Part shown: in pieces, positions 37,209 through 46,065 of the stretch
Layout: each line of letters begins with the position of its first letter
Numbering within the stretch: position 1 is the first letter of the stretch
Source of the DNA: CBDCYS01 sp965226185
GTDB lineage: Bacteria > Acidobacteriota > Terriglobia > Bryobacterales > UBA6623
Direction of reading: 5' to 3'
Assembly: GCA_965226185.1 (NCBI GenBank)
Contig: CBDDCT010000007.1
Span: 992,001-1,056,000 of the forward strand
Length of the DNA: 64,000 nucleotides
Notes under the pieces: model-generated
What the model saw: the letters and a program-made list of their open reading frames with translations, nothing else
The model's database searches: none
Told to the model about the DNA's origin: nothing
Translations under genes and position numbers: made by a program

Positions 37209-39233
37209 TCACAGCCCGGAGGCGAAGTTGTGATGATGGCGGCCGTTGAGGGCGGCTTCGATGCTCATTGTTAGCGACAGGCGATCTTGGGCCCCCATCA
37301 GGCTGTAGATATTTCGCGTGGGGCTGAAGCCCTCGGGAATTTGCCCGTAAAACGTCAGCCTGCGCGGCGCCAGAAGGCCGGCCAGCTCGGGCAGATCGGT
37401 GTGGCGCAGGATGTCCAGAAAGATCGGCCCCTTGCGGTGGGTCGTGGGCGGGTCGATCAGCATCACTTCCGCGATGCGGTGATCGAGCAGGGCGGCGTAA
37501 AGCCCCAGGATGCCGGAAACGCCGATTCCAAGCGTCGCTATGGGAGTGTTCACGCCTTGCTCCCGGAGCAGCTCGACCGCGCGCAGCACGTCCCACAAGC
37601 GCATGGAATCGACCGTTCGGCCCACATGCATCCCGTTGCGAAGCGTGTCTTTCCAGAACTTTTTGCCCCACGAAACCTCCCCGATCCCTCGCGGGTAGAC
37701 GATCATCAGCGGATTCGTTTTCAAACGGGTCACCGGACGGAGCGTGTCGCGCACGGCCTGGGCATCTTCTCCATCGGAGGCGATGTAGAGCAGGGCCGGT
37801 CCGGGAGTCTCGGCCGCCTTGCGGTAAAGCGCTTGAATCGGCATCCCCGGCTCGGATTCAAACTGCAGCGACTCAAAGCCCGAGGGCGCTTCGATCAGGC
37901 CCGGCCGAACATTCAGCGCCGAATGTGCCGCCGGAAACGACCGAAACAACGATTGCTTGCGCAGAACTTTTTGCAGCTCCTCGCGGCGCGCCTCCCACGC
38001 CTGCTTCGTTGCAAAGGAGCGCGGCTGGGGGTCGGGAATCAGCATGCGGTGGACCCGGTAATTCTGCGCGTCCTTGGGCGGACTCCCGGCGAACACCGCG
38101 AGCTGCTCGCCCGGCAGGTCGGTGTAGCTGAGATCAATCTCCCGCTCGGGAATTTGCTTCAGCCAGCGGTCGAACCACTTGACGGCTTCCCCGCGCAGCA
38201 GGTCGGAGTCTTTATGGCCGGTGTCGACGACCAGGTTTTTGAACTTCTCGCTTCCGCCGTAAGAGGCATAGAGTTTTCCGACCGTCCGCTCGAATTCTTC
38301 GTATCCGGGCACGGGGAAGAGCAGATCCCGCCGCCCGTGCATCATGTAGAGCGGGCGCGGAGCGATCAGCGCGCCCTGGTGCATCATGTCGTGCATGCGG
38401 CTGTTGATCAGGAACATGCAGTCGCAATGACGCCGCTGCGTGTCGGCCTCCACGTTGGCGGCGTAGGTGCTATTGCCCATCACCGGCACGGCGACCTTGA
38501 TACGCGGCTCGACGGCGGCGGCGAACCAGCTCATGGCGGCGCCACCGGAGCGGCCCGTGATTCCGAAGCGGGTCTTGTCGACCTCGGGGCGCGTTTCGAG
38601 GTAATCAAGCGCCCGGATGACGTTCCAAACCTCGACCCCGGCCGGCGTGTAGCCGCGAGAGTACCAGTCATACATTTCGTTGTTGAGGATTCCGTGATGC
38701 AGAGCGAACGTCTCGGCGATTTGGATGGAATCGATGATCATCGCGACATAGCCATGGCGGGCGAAGGTGATCGGATGCCGCTGGTACATCACCTTGTTGC
38801 CGTGCGGCGAGTAGGCGTGGCCGCAGACATAGATCACGGCCGGCAAAGGGCCGTCGCGCTTCTTGGGTACGTACAGATTGGCCGTCACGAATACTTGCGG
38901 CATGCTCTCGAAGGCGATCTTCTCGATGGTGTATTCAGGCTGGCCGATCACGCCCGTGATTTGGACGTTGAGCGGCGTGCGGGGCGGCAATGGATCGAGG
39001 CCCAGCATCTGGAGGGTTTCTTTGCGGCGCTGCTCGCGGACTTTTTCCCAGTTGTCCTTCGATGAGATTTCTTGGGCCGCGGCGTCGGTGATGCGCCGCG
39101 CCTCGCGGATCAAGTATTCGGTGACTTGCTGCTTGCTCCGCAGCATTTGTTGGTAGGGGTTGGGTTTCTCCTGGGCGCGGAGCGGTATCACGAAGAGAAA
39201 CAGAAGCAGGATGGTGGGGATCCGGCAACGCAT
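37209..39233 (-). CDS. Secreted acetyl-xylan-esterase-like alpha/beta hydrolase
   Basis: The 674-residue protein has a signal peptide (IPTILLLFLFVIPLRAQ) and a long alpha/beta hydrolase domain: PLPAVIYVCGHAYSPHGNK, the nucleophile elbow FGITGRSGGAAMSWFAA, an acid in GRRDLLFPVPGYEEF and the histidine in VVDTGHKDSD. A second, incomplete hydrolase-like half follows (ALLYIASDGEDAQAV, TLGIGVSGILGLYAALL). Related enzymes remove acetyl or methyl esters from plant polysaccharides. The start has no strong ribosome site but the signal peptide fixes it. Confidence 0.88.
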   Translation of the reverse strand: MRCRIPTILLLFLFVIPLRAQEKPNPYQQMLRSKQQVTEYLIREARRITDAAAQEISSKDNWEKVREQRRKETLQMLGLDPLPPRTPLNVQITGVIGQPEYTIEKIAFESMPQVFVTANLYVPKKRDGPLPAVIYVCGHAYSPHGNKVMYQRHPITFARHGYVAMIIDSIQIAETFALHHGILNNEMYDWYSRGYTPAGVEVWNVIRALDYLETRPEVDKTRFGITGRSGGAAMSWFAAAVEPRIKVAVPVMGNSTYAANVEADTQRRHCDCMFLINSRMHDMMHQGALIAPRPLYMMHGRRDLLFPVPGYEEFERTVGKLYASYGGSEKFKNLVVDTGHKDSDLLRGEAVKWFDRWLKQIPEREIDLSYTDLPGEQLAVFAGSPPKDAQNYRVHRMLIPDPQPRSFATKQAWEARREELQKVLRKQSLFRSFPAAHSALNVRPGLIEAPSGFESLQFESEPGMPIQALYRKAAETPGPALLYIASDGEDAQAVRDTLRPVTRLKTNPLMIVYPRGIGEVSWGKKFWKDTLRNGMHVGRTVDSMRLWDVLRAVELLREQGVNTPIATLGIGVSGILGLYAALLDHRIAEVMLIDPPTTHRKGPIFLDILRHTDLPELAGLLAPRRLTFYGQIPEGFSPTRNIYSLMGAQDRLSLTMSIEAALNGRHHHNFASGL

Positions 39234-39419
39234 TTGAGGCCACTATAGCGAAGTGCCACCCGGCGCGGCATGGGTGCGACGCTGCCGGCTTGCGCTACAA
39301 TCGGGGCTTGAGCGGTTTCACTTTGTCCCGCGGACCGCGTTGTTGATTGGGTCAGCGAGCGAGCTGGGGGCTTTCGTTGGCCGATAAACGAATGTTCTCA
39401 GCGATCGAAAGGAGCAGCT

Positions 39420-40172
39420 ATGCACAAACAAAAATTCCGGATCGCCGCCGTATGCGGGGCGATCGCCATCGCTTGTGGAGTCGGAATCGAGAGTTCGAAC
39501 CAATCCACGGCCGCATCCGACGACCCGCTGGTGGAAGGGTTCCGGAAAGTAGCCATCGCGTCGGTTTCCGACGCCGTTGATCAGGTGACAGGCGAGCGGG
39601 GCTTCCTGAACCACGATATGCGGCCGGTGATTCCCGGGCGGCTGGCGGGGCGCGCCGTAACGGCCAAACTCGTGCCTGTATCGGAAGAGAAGTCCACGGC
39701 TCAGGGGGCGTTGAGCCACTCGGTGCAGATGATCGAGGAAGCCAACCCGGGTGATGTCGGCGTGATTGTGATCGAGGACGGCTTGAATATCGCCGCGGTC
39801 GGCGGCCTGATGATGACGACCGCCAAGGCGCGCGAAATGGCCGGCATGGTGCTCGACGGCGGCGCCCGTGACGTGGCCGAACTTCGCAATCTGGGGCTGC
39901 CGGTATACGCTCGCAGCTACACGCCGGCCACGGCGGTCGGCCGCTATATCAGCGTCTCAAAAAACGAGCCGGTCTTGTGCGCGGGGGTACTCATCAAACC
40001 AGGGGACATCATCGTCGCCGACGAGGATGGAGTCGTTCGTGTTCCAAAAGAGCACGCCGAAGAGGTGCTGAAGGTTTCCCAGGAGATTGATGAGAAGGAA
40101 AGCGCGATGGTGCCGATGATTCTGGATTTGAAGTCGCTGACCGAAGTGATCAAGAAGTACAATCGCATTTAG
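39420..40172 (+). CDS. RraA-family protein with an N-terminal signal peptide
   Basis: The 250-residue product begins behind AAAGGAGCAGCT at ATG 39420. An export signal (RIAAVCGAIAIACGVGIESS) precedes a complete RraA/HMG-aldolase-like domain: VSDAVDQVTGERGF, GRLAGRAVTAKLVPVSEE, NIAAVGGLMMTTAKA and the substrate/metal segment VLDGGARDVAELRNLGLPVY. RraA-fold proteins act as RNase E inhibitors or, with divalent metal, as 4-hydroxy-4-methyl-2-oxoglutarate/oxaloacetate lyases; the DGGARD motif supports metal-dependent lyase use. An exported location is unusual for the family. Confidence 0.88.
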   Translation: MHKQKFRIAAVCGAIAIACGVGIESSNQSTAASDDPLVEGFRKVAIASVSDAVDQVTGERGFLNHDMRPVIPGRLAGRAVTAKLVPVSEEKSTAQGALSHSVQMIEEANPGDVGVIVIEDGLNIAAVGGLMMTTAKAREMAGMVLDGGARDVAELRNLGLPVYARSYTPATAVGRYISVSKNEPVLCAGVLIKPGDIIVADEDGVVRVPKEHAEEVLKVSQEIDEKESAMVPMILDLKSLTEVIKKYNRI

Positions 40173-40223
40173 CCCCAATACTGTCGACTTAGCAGTTCCG
40201 CGGACGGTTGTTGTTGCATGGCG

Positions 40224-40393
40224 TGTGGTCTTTTTTCGGGCCTCGTTGAACGCCCGCCACACATCGCTCTCCACGGAGACGAACGGCCGGTTTGCTCCTC
40301 CGCCCTTTCAGGGCTTGCCCTGGACGGTTTTCGCACCCAGGGTTCCGCTTCGCTCCACCCTGGGCTACGATCCTGCGCCGCTTCGCGGCTCAA
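40224..40393. repeat. 170-bp dispersed repeat (GTGGTCTTTTTTCGGG...), copy 1
   Basis: This segment is shared with 48657-48826 and in part with 51189-51293. It contains the hairpins CCCAGGGTTCCGCTTCGC...CCACCCTGGG and GCGCCGCTTCGCGGC. In all copies the minus strand can be read as a false frame (SREAAQDRSPGWSEAEPWVR). Confidence 0.8.
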
Positions 40394-40395
40394 CG

Positions 40396-40436
40396 GCGCG
40401 GGGGCTCGGAGAGACCCGCGGCCTTACGGCTCCGAA
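40396..40436. repeat. GCGCGGGGGCTCGGAGAGACC repeat, single arm
   Basis: GCGCGGGGGCTCGGAGAG is followed by ACCCGCGGCC, the same arm as at 3259-3288. Its right end overlaps the 3' codons of the oxidoreductase gene. Confidence 0.55.
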
Positions 40437-41467
40437 GACACGTAAAACGCGGGCCGCGGCATCGACTCAACCTTCTCGGGCATCCCCGATCTCAGTGAGC
40501 GCAGACATGCCTCCGCCGCCAGCAGCGTCGTGTAGCCGTCCCAGGCACTGGGGCCTTCCGCGCTGCCCCGCTGGACGCTTTCGACCCACTGCTGAATTTC
40601 CAAACGGTAGGCGGTATCGAAGCGCTCGAGCCAGTCGGCGTCAACCCGCTGGGCGCGCGCTTGATCGCGCCGGATGACCGCCCCGCGGGAAGGTTCCGTC
40701 CCGACAATGCCGTGCTCGCCCGTCACTTCGGCTCCGACCTCGTAGCCGTAGCGGGCGTTCATATTGACCTCGATGGCGGCCAGGCATCCTCCGCTCAAAA
40801 CCAATTGGACTAGCTGGAGATCCAGCACTTCGCCTTCAGCAGCGGCGTTGGTTCTCCGTGTGCTTGCCCCGCGGATAAAGACCTCTTCGATTTCCTGACC
40901 CAAAAGCCATTGCGCCGAGTAGAGGTCGTGAATGCAGGAGTTGATGACGACCAATTCGCTGGTCACGCCGCGAAAGGGCTCCTTGTTGCGGTGCCAGCCT
41001 TTGAACAGAATGGGGCGGCCCACGGCCCCGGAGTCCAGCGCCTCTTTGACGGCGACATGGCGGGGGTCGTAGCGTCGCATGAAGCCGACCTGGACGAGGC
41101 GTTGCCCGAGCCGTGTCTCGGCATCAACGACGTTCTTCGCGTCGGTGGCCGTGGTTGCCAGAGGTTTCTCGCAGAGCACCGGCTTGTTTTGCCGTAAGCA
41201 CTCCAGAGTAAGAACAGGGTGGGTGGGATCGGGCGAGGCGATTACAAGCGCCTGCACGGCATCGGCGCGGATCAGCTCCCCGGCGTCCTCGAAAACCCTG
41301 GCGCCGCCGCATTCGGCCGCGACTGAAGCGGCGCGGCCGGGATCGAGGTCCATGATCGCGGCGACTTTGGCCTGAGCCACGTGGTTGTGCAGATTCCGGG
41401 CGTGACGGGCGCCCATGCCTCCGGTGCCAATCACACCGACAGATAGACGCGAATCGCCGTTACTCAT
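40424..41467 (-). CDS. Gfo/Idh/MocA-family oxidoreductase (inositol 2-dehydrogenase-like)
   Basis: The 347-residue protein has an N-terminal Rossmann fold (SVGVIGTGGMGARHARNL), the lysine motif VLCEKPLATTATDAKN, the catalytic-region NSCIHDLYSAQWLLG and a C-terminal alpha/beta domain. It would oxidise a sugar or cyclitol with NAD(P). The mmsA/iolA-like dehydrogenase on the other side of the IS1380 element is a possible inositol-pathway partner, now separated by the insertion. The start lacks a clear ribosome site. Confidence 0.9.
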   Translation of the reverse strand: MSNGDSRLSVGVIGTGGMGARHARNLHNHVAQAKVAAIMDLDPGRAASVAAECGGARVFEDAGELIRADAVQALVIASPDPTHPVLTLECLRQNKPVLCEKPLATTATDAKNVVDAETRLGQRLVQVGFMRRYDPRHVAVKEALDSGAVGRPILFKGWHRNKEPFRGVTSELVVINSCIHDLYSAQWLLGQEIEEVFIRGASTRRTNAAAEGEVLDLQLVQLVLSGGCLAAIEVNMNARYGYEVGAEVTGEHGIVGTEPSRGAVIRRDQARAQRVDADWLERFDTAYRLEIQQWVESVQRGSAEGPSAWDGYTTLLAAEACLRSLRSGMPEKVESMPRPAFYVSSEP

Positions 41468-41587
41468 AGCTTGATTGAGCCGTCCCTGGTTTGCCAGGTT
41501 TGTTTAGCAGGTTTGTTCGGACGCTTTTGTTCAGGCGGCTTTCCGCGATCCGTCCGTAAGGACTCTGGTTGCCTGCGAGAACATTAC

Positions 41588-41712
41588 GACAACTCCCGTA
41601 GCGCAGGGCTCGTAAGAGACCCGCGGCTTTTCGTTCTGTTCACCCGCCGGGTGCGGCCCGGTGAAAGGCCGCAGGTCTCTTACGAGCCCTGCGCTACGGG
41701 AGTTCGACAACA
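41588..41712. repeat. Long inverted repeat, about 39-bp arms
   Basis: CGACAACTCCCGTAGCGCAG continuing through GGCTCGTAAGAGACCCGCGG (to about 41628) is repeated in inverse from 41668 to 41707 with few differences, around a 40-base loop that itself contains ACCCGCCGGGT. The arms belong to the GTAGCGCGGGGCTC family seen at 3255. Transcribed, it would form a very stable hairpin. Confidence 0.8.
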
Positions 41713-41762
41713 ACCACGCATCGCAAAGTTCGCTTTACGGACGGATTGTGGGCTTAGTTCAT

Positions 41763-43437
41763 CTAGCCAGGATTTCCATTTTGACCCTGGCACGGGCACA
41801 GTATACACCACGCCGCTCCGAACAACACGTCTTTCCCAGGCTGAACACTGCGCATCACCGTCACCGGTAGCCGCCAGCGCCTCGTCCCACCGTTCACAGA
41901 CGTTGATTGAGCGGGTTGAACCCCGCTCCGGCCGAGCCTGTTCCCTGCAAAACGGTTTTGAGCCAAAAGCTGTTGATCCTCGCCCGGTCAAGGCTACCCG
42001 CTCGGCAGCGGCAGCGCCCAGATCCTGTGTAGCATGTCAGCGAACAGCCGCCGGTTCAGATGCCCCTCCGCCAGCAGCAACCAGTAGTAGCGGGCATGCT
42101 TGACCAGCCGCCCACCGGTCTTCATCAGCCGGTGCTGCAAGCTCGTTAGCGACCAGCTTTTGATTCGCTGCGGCAACCCCAGCCGCCGCCAGAGATTACC
42201 CAGGTTGTAGGCCAGCACGCTGAGTTGCAGGCGGACTTCGTTGGCCCGGAAACGATGGCATGACAGCCGTGTCCAGTGTGTCGCCTGTTTGCCTTCTTTG
42301 ATCCACTGCTCGGCCGTCCCGCGCTTGTTGTAGAAACGCACCACTGAGCGACTTGGCAAGCTCATGTTCGTGACGATGAAGCCAATGCGGGGAAACAGCT
42401 CACCCAGATGATGCTCGACCTTGGCGACAACCCGTCGCGCCTTCGACCAGCTCGCGGCCTGATAGCGAAAACTCTTGTAGCGCACCAAGGGCTTGCGGGA
42501 GGGCCTTCCCGGTGGACGAAACAAGATGTCTTCGATCTCCAACTCCAGGCTCCTATTGGCCGGAATGCGAATGGCGTATTGCACTCCGCGTTCCTCGGAA
42601 GACTCATAAATCTCCGGCTTAGCAAAGGCCGCATCGCCCCGGAAGGTGACCTGTTTGGCCGCAGCCTGTTGGCGCTCGATCTCCGGCAGCAGCAACTCGT
42701 TCCAGTCCTCAGCACTGTGCACGTTGCCTGGACGCAGCTTCGCCGCCAGACAATCACCATGCTGGTTGAACAGCAATAGCGGGTGGTAGCAGACCGACTC
42801 GAAGTGCCCGTTGTAGGCACTGCCTTCCTGCTGTCCGTGAACCGGGCTCTCGGTCGAGTCCATGTCCAGCACAACGCGCTCGCAGTCGTCCGTCGTCTCA
42901 GCTTGCGCGACCAACTCGCGGTTCACCGCCATCAATCCCAGCAGATTCTCCTCACTCGCGAGCAGCCCTGTCTCGAAGCTCTGTAGCCGCGAGGTGAGCG
43001 CCCCGCCGCGATCCCAGTTCTTCTGCGAGCCGATCAAGCGAAAGGTCGGATCGGCGGATACTCGAACAGCGTCATTGAGGTCCTCGTAGCCGGCGAGTCG
43101 GCTGTAGACCGACTGCCGCAGCAGATCGGCCAGCGGGAACTTCTTGTTCAAGCCTTGTCGCGAGTCGCTGAGATGCTCCTCGATCAGCTTGCCGAGCCCG
43201 AGCCGTTCGTCCAACTCCCGAACCAGGATCAGCCCGCCGTCGGAAGTGACACGCGATCCTTGGAAATCGACTTTCAATAAGCCGTTGAAGCTTAGCTGGA
43301 ACGGCTTGTTTTCTTTTTCACCCATTGGGTGTTGATCTCCTCAGCGCCTTGAGTGCTTTCCAACCCGCATCAATAAAGGCGTCCGAGGCCACCCGATGGT
43401 TAGCAGAATCGAAACTAAAGTGGAAATCCGGGTCTAG
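41763..43437. mobile_element. IS1380-family insertion sequence, transposase intact
   Basis: The element is defined by its transposase (41994-43325) and by imperfect terminal inverted repeats: CTAGCCAGGATTTCCATTTT reading in from 41763 and CTAGACCCGGATTTCCACTT reading in from 43437, with GGATTTCCA shared exactly. A 230-base leader lies at the left. A target duplication could not be fixed, so the outer ends are approximate. Confidence 0.7.
41994..43325 (-). CDS. IS1380-family transposase
   Basis: The 443-residue protein carries the DDE-type core: LLKVDFQGSRVTSDGGLILV, ADLLRQSVYSRLAGYEDLND, RVVLDMDSTESPVHGQQEG (first Asp), VTFRGDAAFAKPEIYE (second Asp) and RGTAEQWIKEGKQATHWTRL with the catalytic Glu, then a C-terminal domain with QLSVLAYNLGNLWRRLGLP. 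It is full length and uninterrupted, so the element may be active. Confidence 0.95.
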   Translation of the reverse strand: MGEKENKPFQLSFNGLLKVDFQGSRVTSDGGLILVRELDERLGLGKLIEEHLSDSRQGLNKKFPLADLLRQSVYSRLAGYEDLNDAVRVSADPTFRLIGSQKNWDRGGALTSRLQSFETGLLASEENLLGLMAVNRELVAQAETTDDCERVVLDMDSTESPVHGQQEGSAYNGHFESVCYHPLLLFNQHGDCLAAKLRPGNVHSAEDWNELLLPEIERQQAAAKQVTFRGDAAFAKPEIYESSEERGVQYAIRIPANRSLELEIEDILFRPPGRPSRKPLVRYKSFRYQAASWSKARRVVAKVEHHLGELFPRIGFIVTNMSLPSRSVVRFYNKRGTAEQWIKEGKQATHWTRLSCHRFRANEVRLQLSVLAYNLGNLWRRLGLPQRIKSWSLTSLQHRLMKTGGRLVKHARYYWLLLAEGHLNRRLFADMLHRIWALPLPSG

Positions 43438-43445
43438 AAGCCGGC

Positions 43446-43476
43446 CCGTAATCGTGTCCGTAATCTGGTCCGTAAT
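43446..43476 (+). promoter_or_regulatory. Three CCGTAAT repeats at 12-bp spacing upstream of the aldehyde dehydrogenase
   Basis: CCGTAAT occurs at 43446, 43458 and 43470, each preceded by T or C and followed by a variable five bases. The array lies between the IS end and the ribosome site of the dehydrogenase gene. It may be an operator or a short tandem duplication. Confidence 0.4.
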
Positions 43477-43503
43477 AATGAAAGACTGCAACGAGGAGAC
43501 GAT

Positions 43504-44973
43504 ATGGAAGCGGTATCCAACTATATCAACGGCCGCTGGCAAACGGCGGCGCCCAGCGAGTTCTTGGACGTCGTCAACCCGGCCACCGCCGAAGTGCTCG
43601 CCCGCGTATCAGGGGACGGGGCGGCTGATGCCGACATAGCGGTTGAGGCGGCCAGTTCGGCATTCCGAGACTGGCGCCGCACGCCGCCCGAAGAGCGCAT
43701 TCAATATCTTTTCAAGCTGAAGCAGCTTCTCGAAGATCACTTCGACGAAGTCGCGCGTGTCACCACCATGGAAAACGGCAAGACGCTCGCCGAATCGCGA
43801 GGCGAGCTGCGGCGCGGCATCGAGAACGTTGAGGTCGCCTGCGGCATCCCGACACTGATGCAGGGCTACAACCTGGAGGACGTCGCCCGCGGCATTGACG
43901 AGATGATGATCCGCCAGCCGCTGGGGGTTGTGGCCATCATCACGCCCTTCAACTTTCCTTCGATGATTCCACTGTGGTTTCTGCCCTACGCCATCGCCTG
44001 CGGCAACACGCTGATCGTGAAGCCGTCGGAGAAAGTTCCGCTCACGATGCGGAAGATGTTTGAGCTGATCGACCGGCTCGATCTGCCGGCGGGGGTGATC
44101 AACCTCGTCAACGGCGCGAAGGGAGCGGTGGACCGGCTGCTCGACCATCCGGATGTTCGCGCGATTAGTTTTGTTGGATCGACGCCGGTGGCGAGGTATA
44201 TTTACGCCCGCGCGGCGGAAAACGGCAAGCGTGTCCAATGTCAGGGCGGAGCTAAGAATCACGTCGTTGTGTTGCCCGACGCTGATCTCGACACGACGAC
44301 CCAGATCGTGGCGGACAGCGCATTTGGCTGTGCCGGACAGCGTTGCCTGGCGGTATCGGCGGCGATCACCGTGGGAGAAGCACGGAAGACCTTTCGCGAT
44401 GCGATCGTCGATGCTGCCCGCTCGATTCAGGTGGGCTATGGGCTGGATGAGGGAACCGCGATGGGTCCCGTGATTAGCCCGGAAAGCAAAGCCCGCATCG
44501 AAGGCTGCATTGCGCAAGGAACCGGCGAAGGCGCGGTGGCGGTGCTGGACGGGCGGGGGTGCGAGGTCTCCGGGTACGAGCAGGGGAATTTTTTGCGGCC
44601 TACGGTTTTGGATGGAGTTTCGCCGGAAAGCGGACTGTCGAACACGGAGATTTTTGGTCCGGTTTTGAGTTTGGTGCACTCGGATTCGGTGGAAGACGCG
44701 ATCGAGATTATTGCCAAGAATCCTTATGGCAATGCTTCGTCGATTTTTACGGGCAGCGGCGCGGCTGCGCGTAAGTTTCGGTATGAGGTGCCGACGGGGA
44801 ATGTCGGCGTGAATATTGGCGTGGCGGCCCCAATGGCTTATTTCCCGTTTAGCGGCTGGAAGGATAGTTTTTTGGGGGTGCTGCACGGACAGGGGCGTGA
44901 CGCCATTGAGTTTTATACGGATAAGAAGGTTGTTATTGAACGGTGGCCGAAGGACTGGTCGCGGAAGTTTTAG
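43504..44973 (+). CDS. mmsA: CoA-acylating methylmalonate-semialdehyde dehydrogenase
   Basis: The 489-residue protein starts behind GAGGAG. It has the aldehyde-dehydrogenase fold with the MmsA/IolA features: VAIITPFNFPSMIPLWFLPY, AISFVGSTPVARYIYARAAE, QGGAKNHVVVLPDADLD (no glutamate general base, as in CoA-acylating members) and the nucleophile FGCAGQRCLAVSAAI, then YFPFSGWKDSFLGVLHGQGR. It converts (methyl)malonate semialdehyde to propionyl- or acetyl-CoA in valine or inositol breakdown. The upstream oxidoreductase is a possible pathway partner. Confidence 0.95.
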   Translation: MEAVSNYINGRWQTAAPSEFLDVVNPATAEVLARVSGDGAADADIAVEAASSAFRDWRRTPPEERIQYLFKLKQLLEDHFDEVARVTTMENGKTLAESRGELRRGIENVEVACGIPTLMQGYNLEDVARGIDEMMIRQPLGVVAIITPFNFPSMIPLWFLPYAIACGNTLIVKPSEKVPLTMRKMFELIDRLDLPAGVINLVNGAKGAVDRLLDHPDVRAISFVGSTPVARYIYARAAENGKRVQCQGGAKNHVVVLPDADLDTTTQIVADSAFGCAGQRCLAVSAAITVGEARKTFRDAIVDAARSIQVGYGLDEGTAMGPVISPESKARIEGCIAQGTGEGAVAVLDGRGCEVSGYEQGNFLRPTVLDGVSPESGLSNTEIFGPVLSLVHSDSVEDAIEIIAKNPYGNASSIFTGSGAAARKFRYEVPTGNVGVNIGVAAPMAYFPFSGWKDSFLGVLHGQGRDAIEFYTDKKVVIERWPKDWSRKF

Positions 44974-45059
44974 GCGATTCCAGCCCGCTAGTGGCAGGCC
45001 GCGAGGTTTTCGCCAAAAGTGGCGACGCGGCGGAACGCGGTTGACGACGAGCGGGACGA

Positions 45060-45163
45060 AAGCCCGTTGAAACGGGCTGAGGAACGAGTTCGGGCGGGGG
45101 CTTGTAAACCGGCCCTAAAAGGACCGGCCTAAGGAAACCAAGCCCCGTGAACGGGGCTCAGGC
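45060..45163. repeat. Triple-hairpin repeat, copy C
   Basis: AGCCCG-TTGAAA-CGGGCT (45061-45078), an ACCGGCCCTAAAAGGACCGGCC stem (45108-45129) and AGCCCCG-TGAA-CGGGGCT (45141-45158) follow in the same order and with the same linker as copy B. The last stem differs from copy B by a compensated pair. The 340-base spacer holds no gene. Confidence 0.85.
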
Positions 45164-45273
45164 GACGCGGCAGGCCTGAGGGCCCGCGCCACGCCGGGTC
45201 GCGCAGTTCCGTGAGAACCGGCGAGGAGACACCTTACTCATTCATGAACGTCTTGGGCCTCGGGCGCGTCGCC

Positions 45274-45343
45274 GCTTCGCGACGATGGACCGGCAGGATT
45301 GCCGGTCGCTACGGGTTCTACTGGAAATTCTCGACCAGCATCA
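45274..45343. repeat. 70-bp direct repeat, copy 1 (end of the interrupted kinase)
   Basis: GCGTCGCCGCTTCGCGACGA and the following 50 bases recur at 48588-48657 with two differences. The right part of this copy is the 3' end of the kinase gene (LVENFQ and stop); the left part is a hairpin-rich tail. Confidence 0.8.
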
Positions 45344-45535
45344 GGTCGGAGCCCAATTGGTCCCAGCGATCGTAAAGCAAGGTGCGGCCGTCGGGAGAAA
45401 CGGTCAGGCCCGCGAAGGGCTGCACTCCCACGGGTAGTGCGGCTACGACAGACTCCCTTCCGGTTGATGGGTCCAACAAGTAGATGAAGTAGCGGAAGTC
45501 CACCCCTTCGGCGCCCCGGCGCATCAAGTATACCC
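45318..45535 (-). pseudogene. C-terminal piece of the interrupted PD40 kinase
   Basis: On the minus strand the frame reads YLMRRGAEGVDFRYFIYLLD, PSTGRESVVAALPVGVQPFA and GLTVSPDGRTLLYDRWDQLG, ending DLMLVENFQ at a TAG (45318-45320). This is the last propeller blade and tail of the kinase whose main part ends near 46071. It is separated from it by the 530-bp element. Joining the two across one copy of the target site gives TSRGVYLMRR in frame. Confidence 0.85.
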
Positions 45536-46065
45536 CCTGAATTATGCACAGATTCACTTTGCGAGTGTGGCTGCGTTCGTAGCGGGTTGGCGGTCGTCGT
45601 GAGGTGGTAGCTCGGCAACTGGTCTTTTGGCTTCTCCGTCCCCGGTTTCCCTTCCCGCCCAGATTCCGCGTCGTCAAAACCTCGCTCGGAAGTGACGTGT
45701 TTCCAGTGCGTTACGGCTAGTGCATAAAATTTTATGCATAGCGCATAGCCAGGCTCTCAGATCAGCGCCCTCCCGACCACCGGCAGAAAGCCGCCGTAGG
45801 GAGTCGGCTTCTTGCCGCGGAAGTGGTAAGGCGTCGAAGCCCCGATTTTATTGGGTCGCGAGGCCGTCACGGCTGGGCCTTGTTGGACGGGCCTTTGGGA
45901 GCTATGCTGTTTTCGTCTGGTAACCATGTGGGTGACCTCCTTGGGGTTGGCTGGCGAAGCTGGGATCTTTGCCAGCCTACCTTTTTACCCCATGTTTTCG
46001 GGGGTCCCCAATGGTCCCTTGCGGCTCAGCCCTCCTCAGGTCCACGCCGCAGTGCATAATTCAGG
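45536..46065. mobile_element. 530-bp non-autonomous IS1380-family deletion derivative inserted in a kinase gene
   Basis: Perfect 14-bp terminal inverted repeats CCTGAATTATGCAC bound the element (45536-45549 and, inverted, 46052-46065). The flanking TACCC (45531-45535 and 46066-46070) is a 5-bp target duplication. Inside is the first part of an IS1380 transposase gene with a strong ribosome site, and a perfect 18-bp palindrome TGCATAAAATTTTATGCA at 45721-45738. The catalytic part is deleted, so movement would need a transposase in trans. Confidence 0.9.
45757..45927 (-). pseudogene. N-terminal fragment of an IS1380-family transposase
   Basis: The ATG at 45927 follows AAGGAGG at a spacing of eight. 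The 56-residue frame ends at TGA 45757 and contains STPYHFRGKKPTPYGGFLPV, close to the N-terminal TPYHFxGKxLTPYGGLLPV of one IS1380 branch. The remaining 350 or more residues are missing. It is different from the intact IS1380 at 41994. Confidence 0.7.

Noticed and set aside
37287..39065. Long plus-strand frame of 592 codons opposite the esterase gene
   Set aside because: It mirrors the third-position GC bias of the minus-strand esterase, has no ribosome site or recognisable domain, and the esterase itself has a signal peptide and catalytic motifs.
40169..40393. Minus-strand frame SREAAQDRSPGWSEAEPWVR and its relatives
   Set aside because: The same frame appears in each copy of the dispersed hairpin repeat. 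The codons follow the repeat and not a protein; no start signal is conserved.
43609..44886. Minus-strand frame of 425 codons opposite the mmsA-type gene
   Set aside because: It is rich in Arg, His and Gln like other shadow frames here and lies wholly within a convincing aldehyde dehydrogenase.
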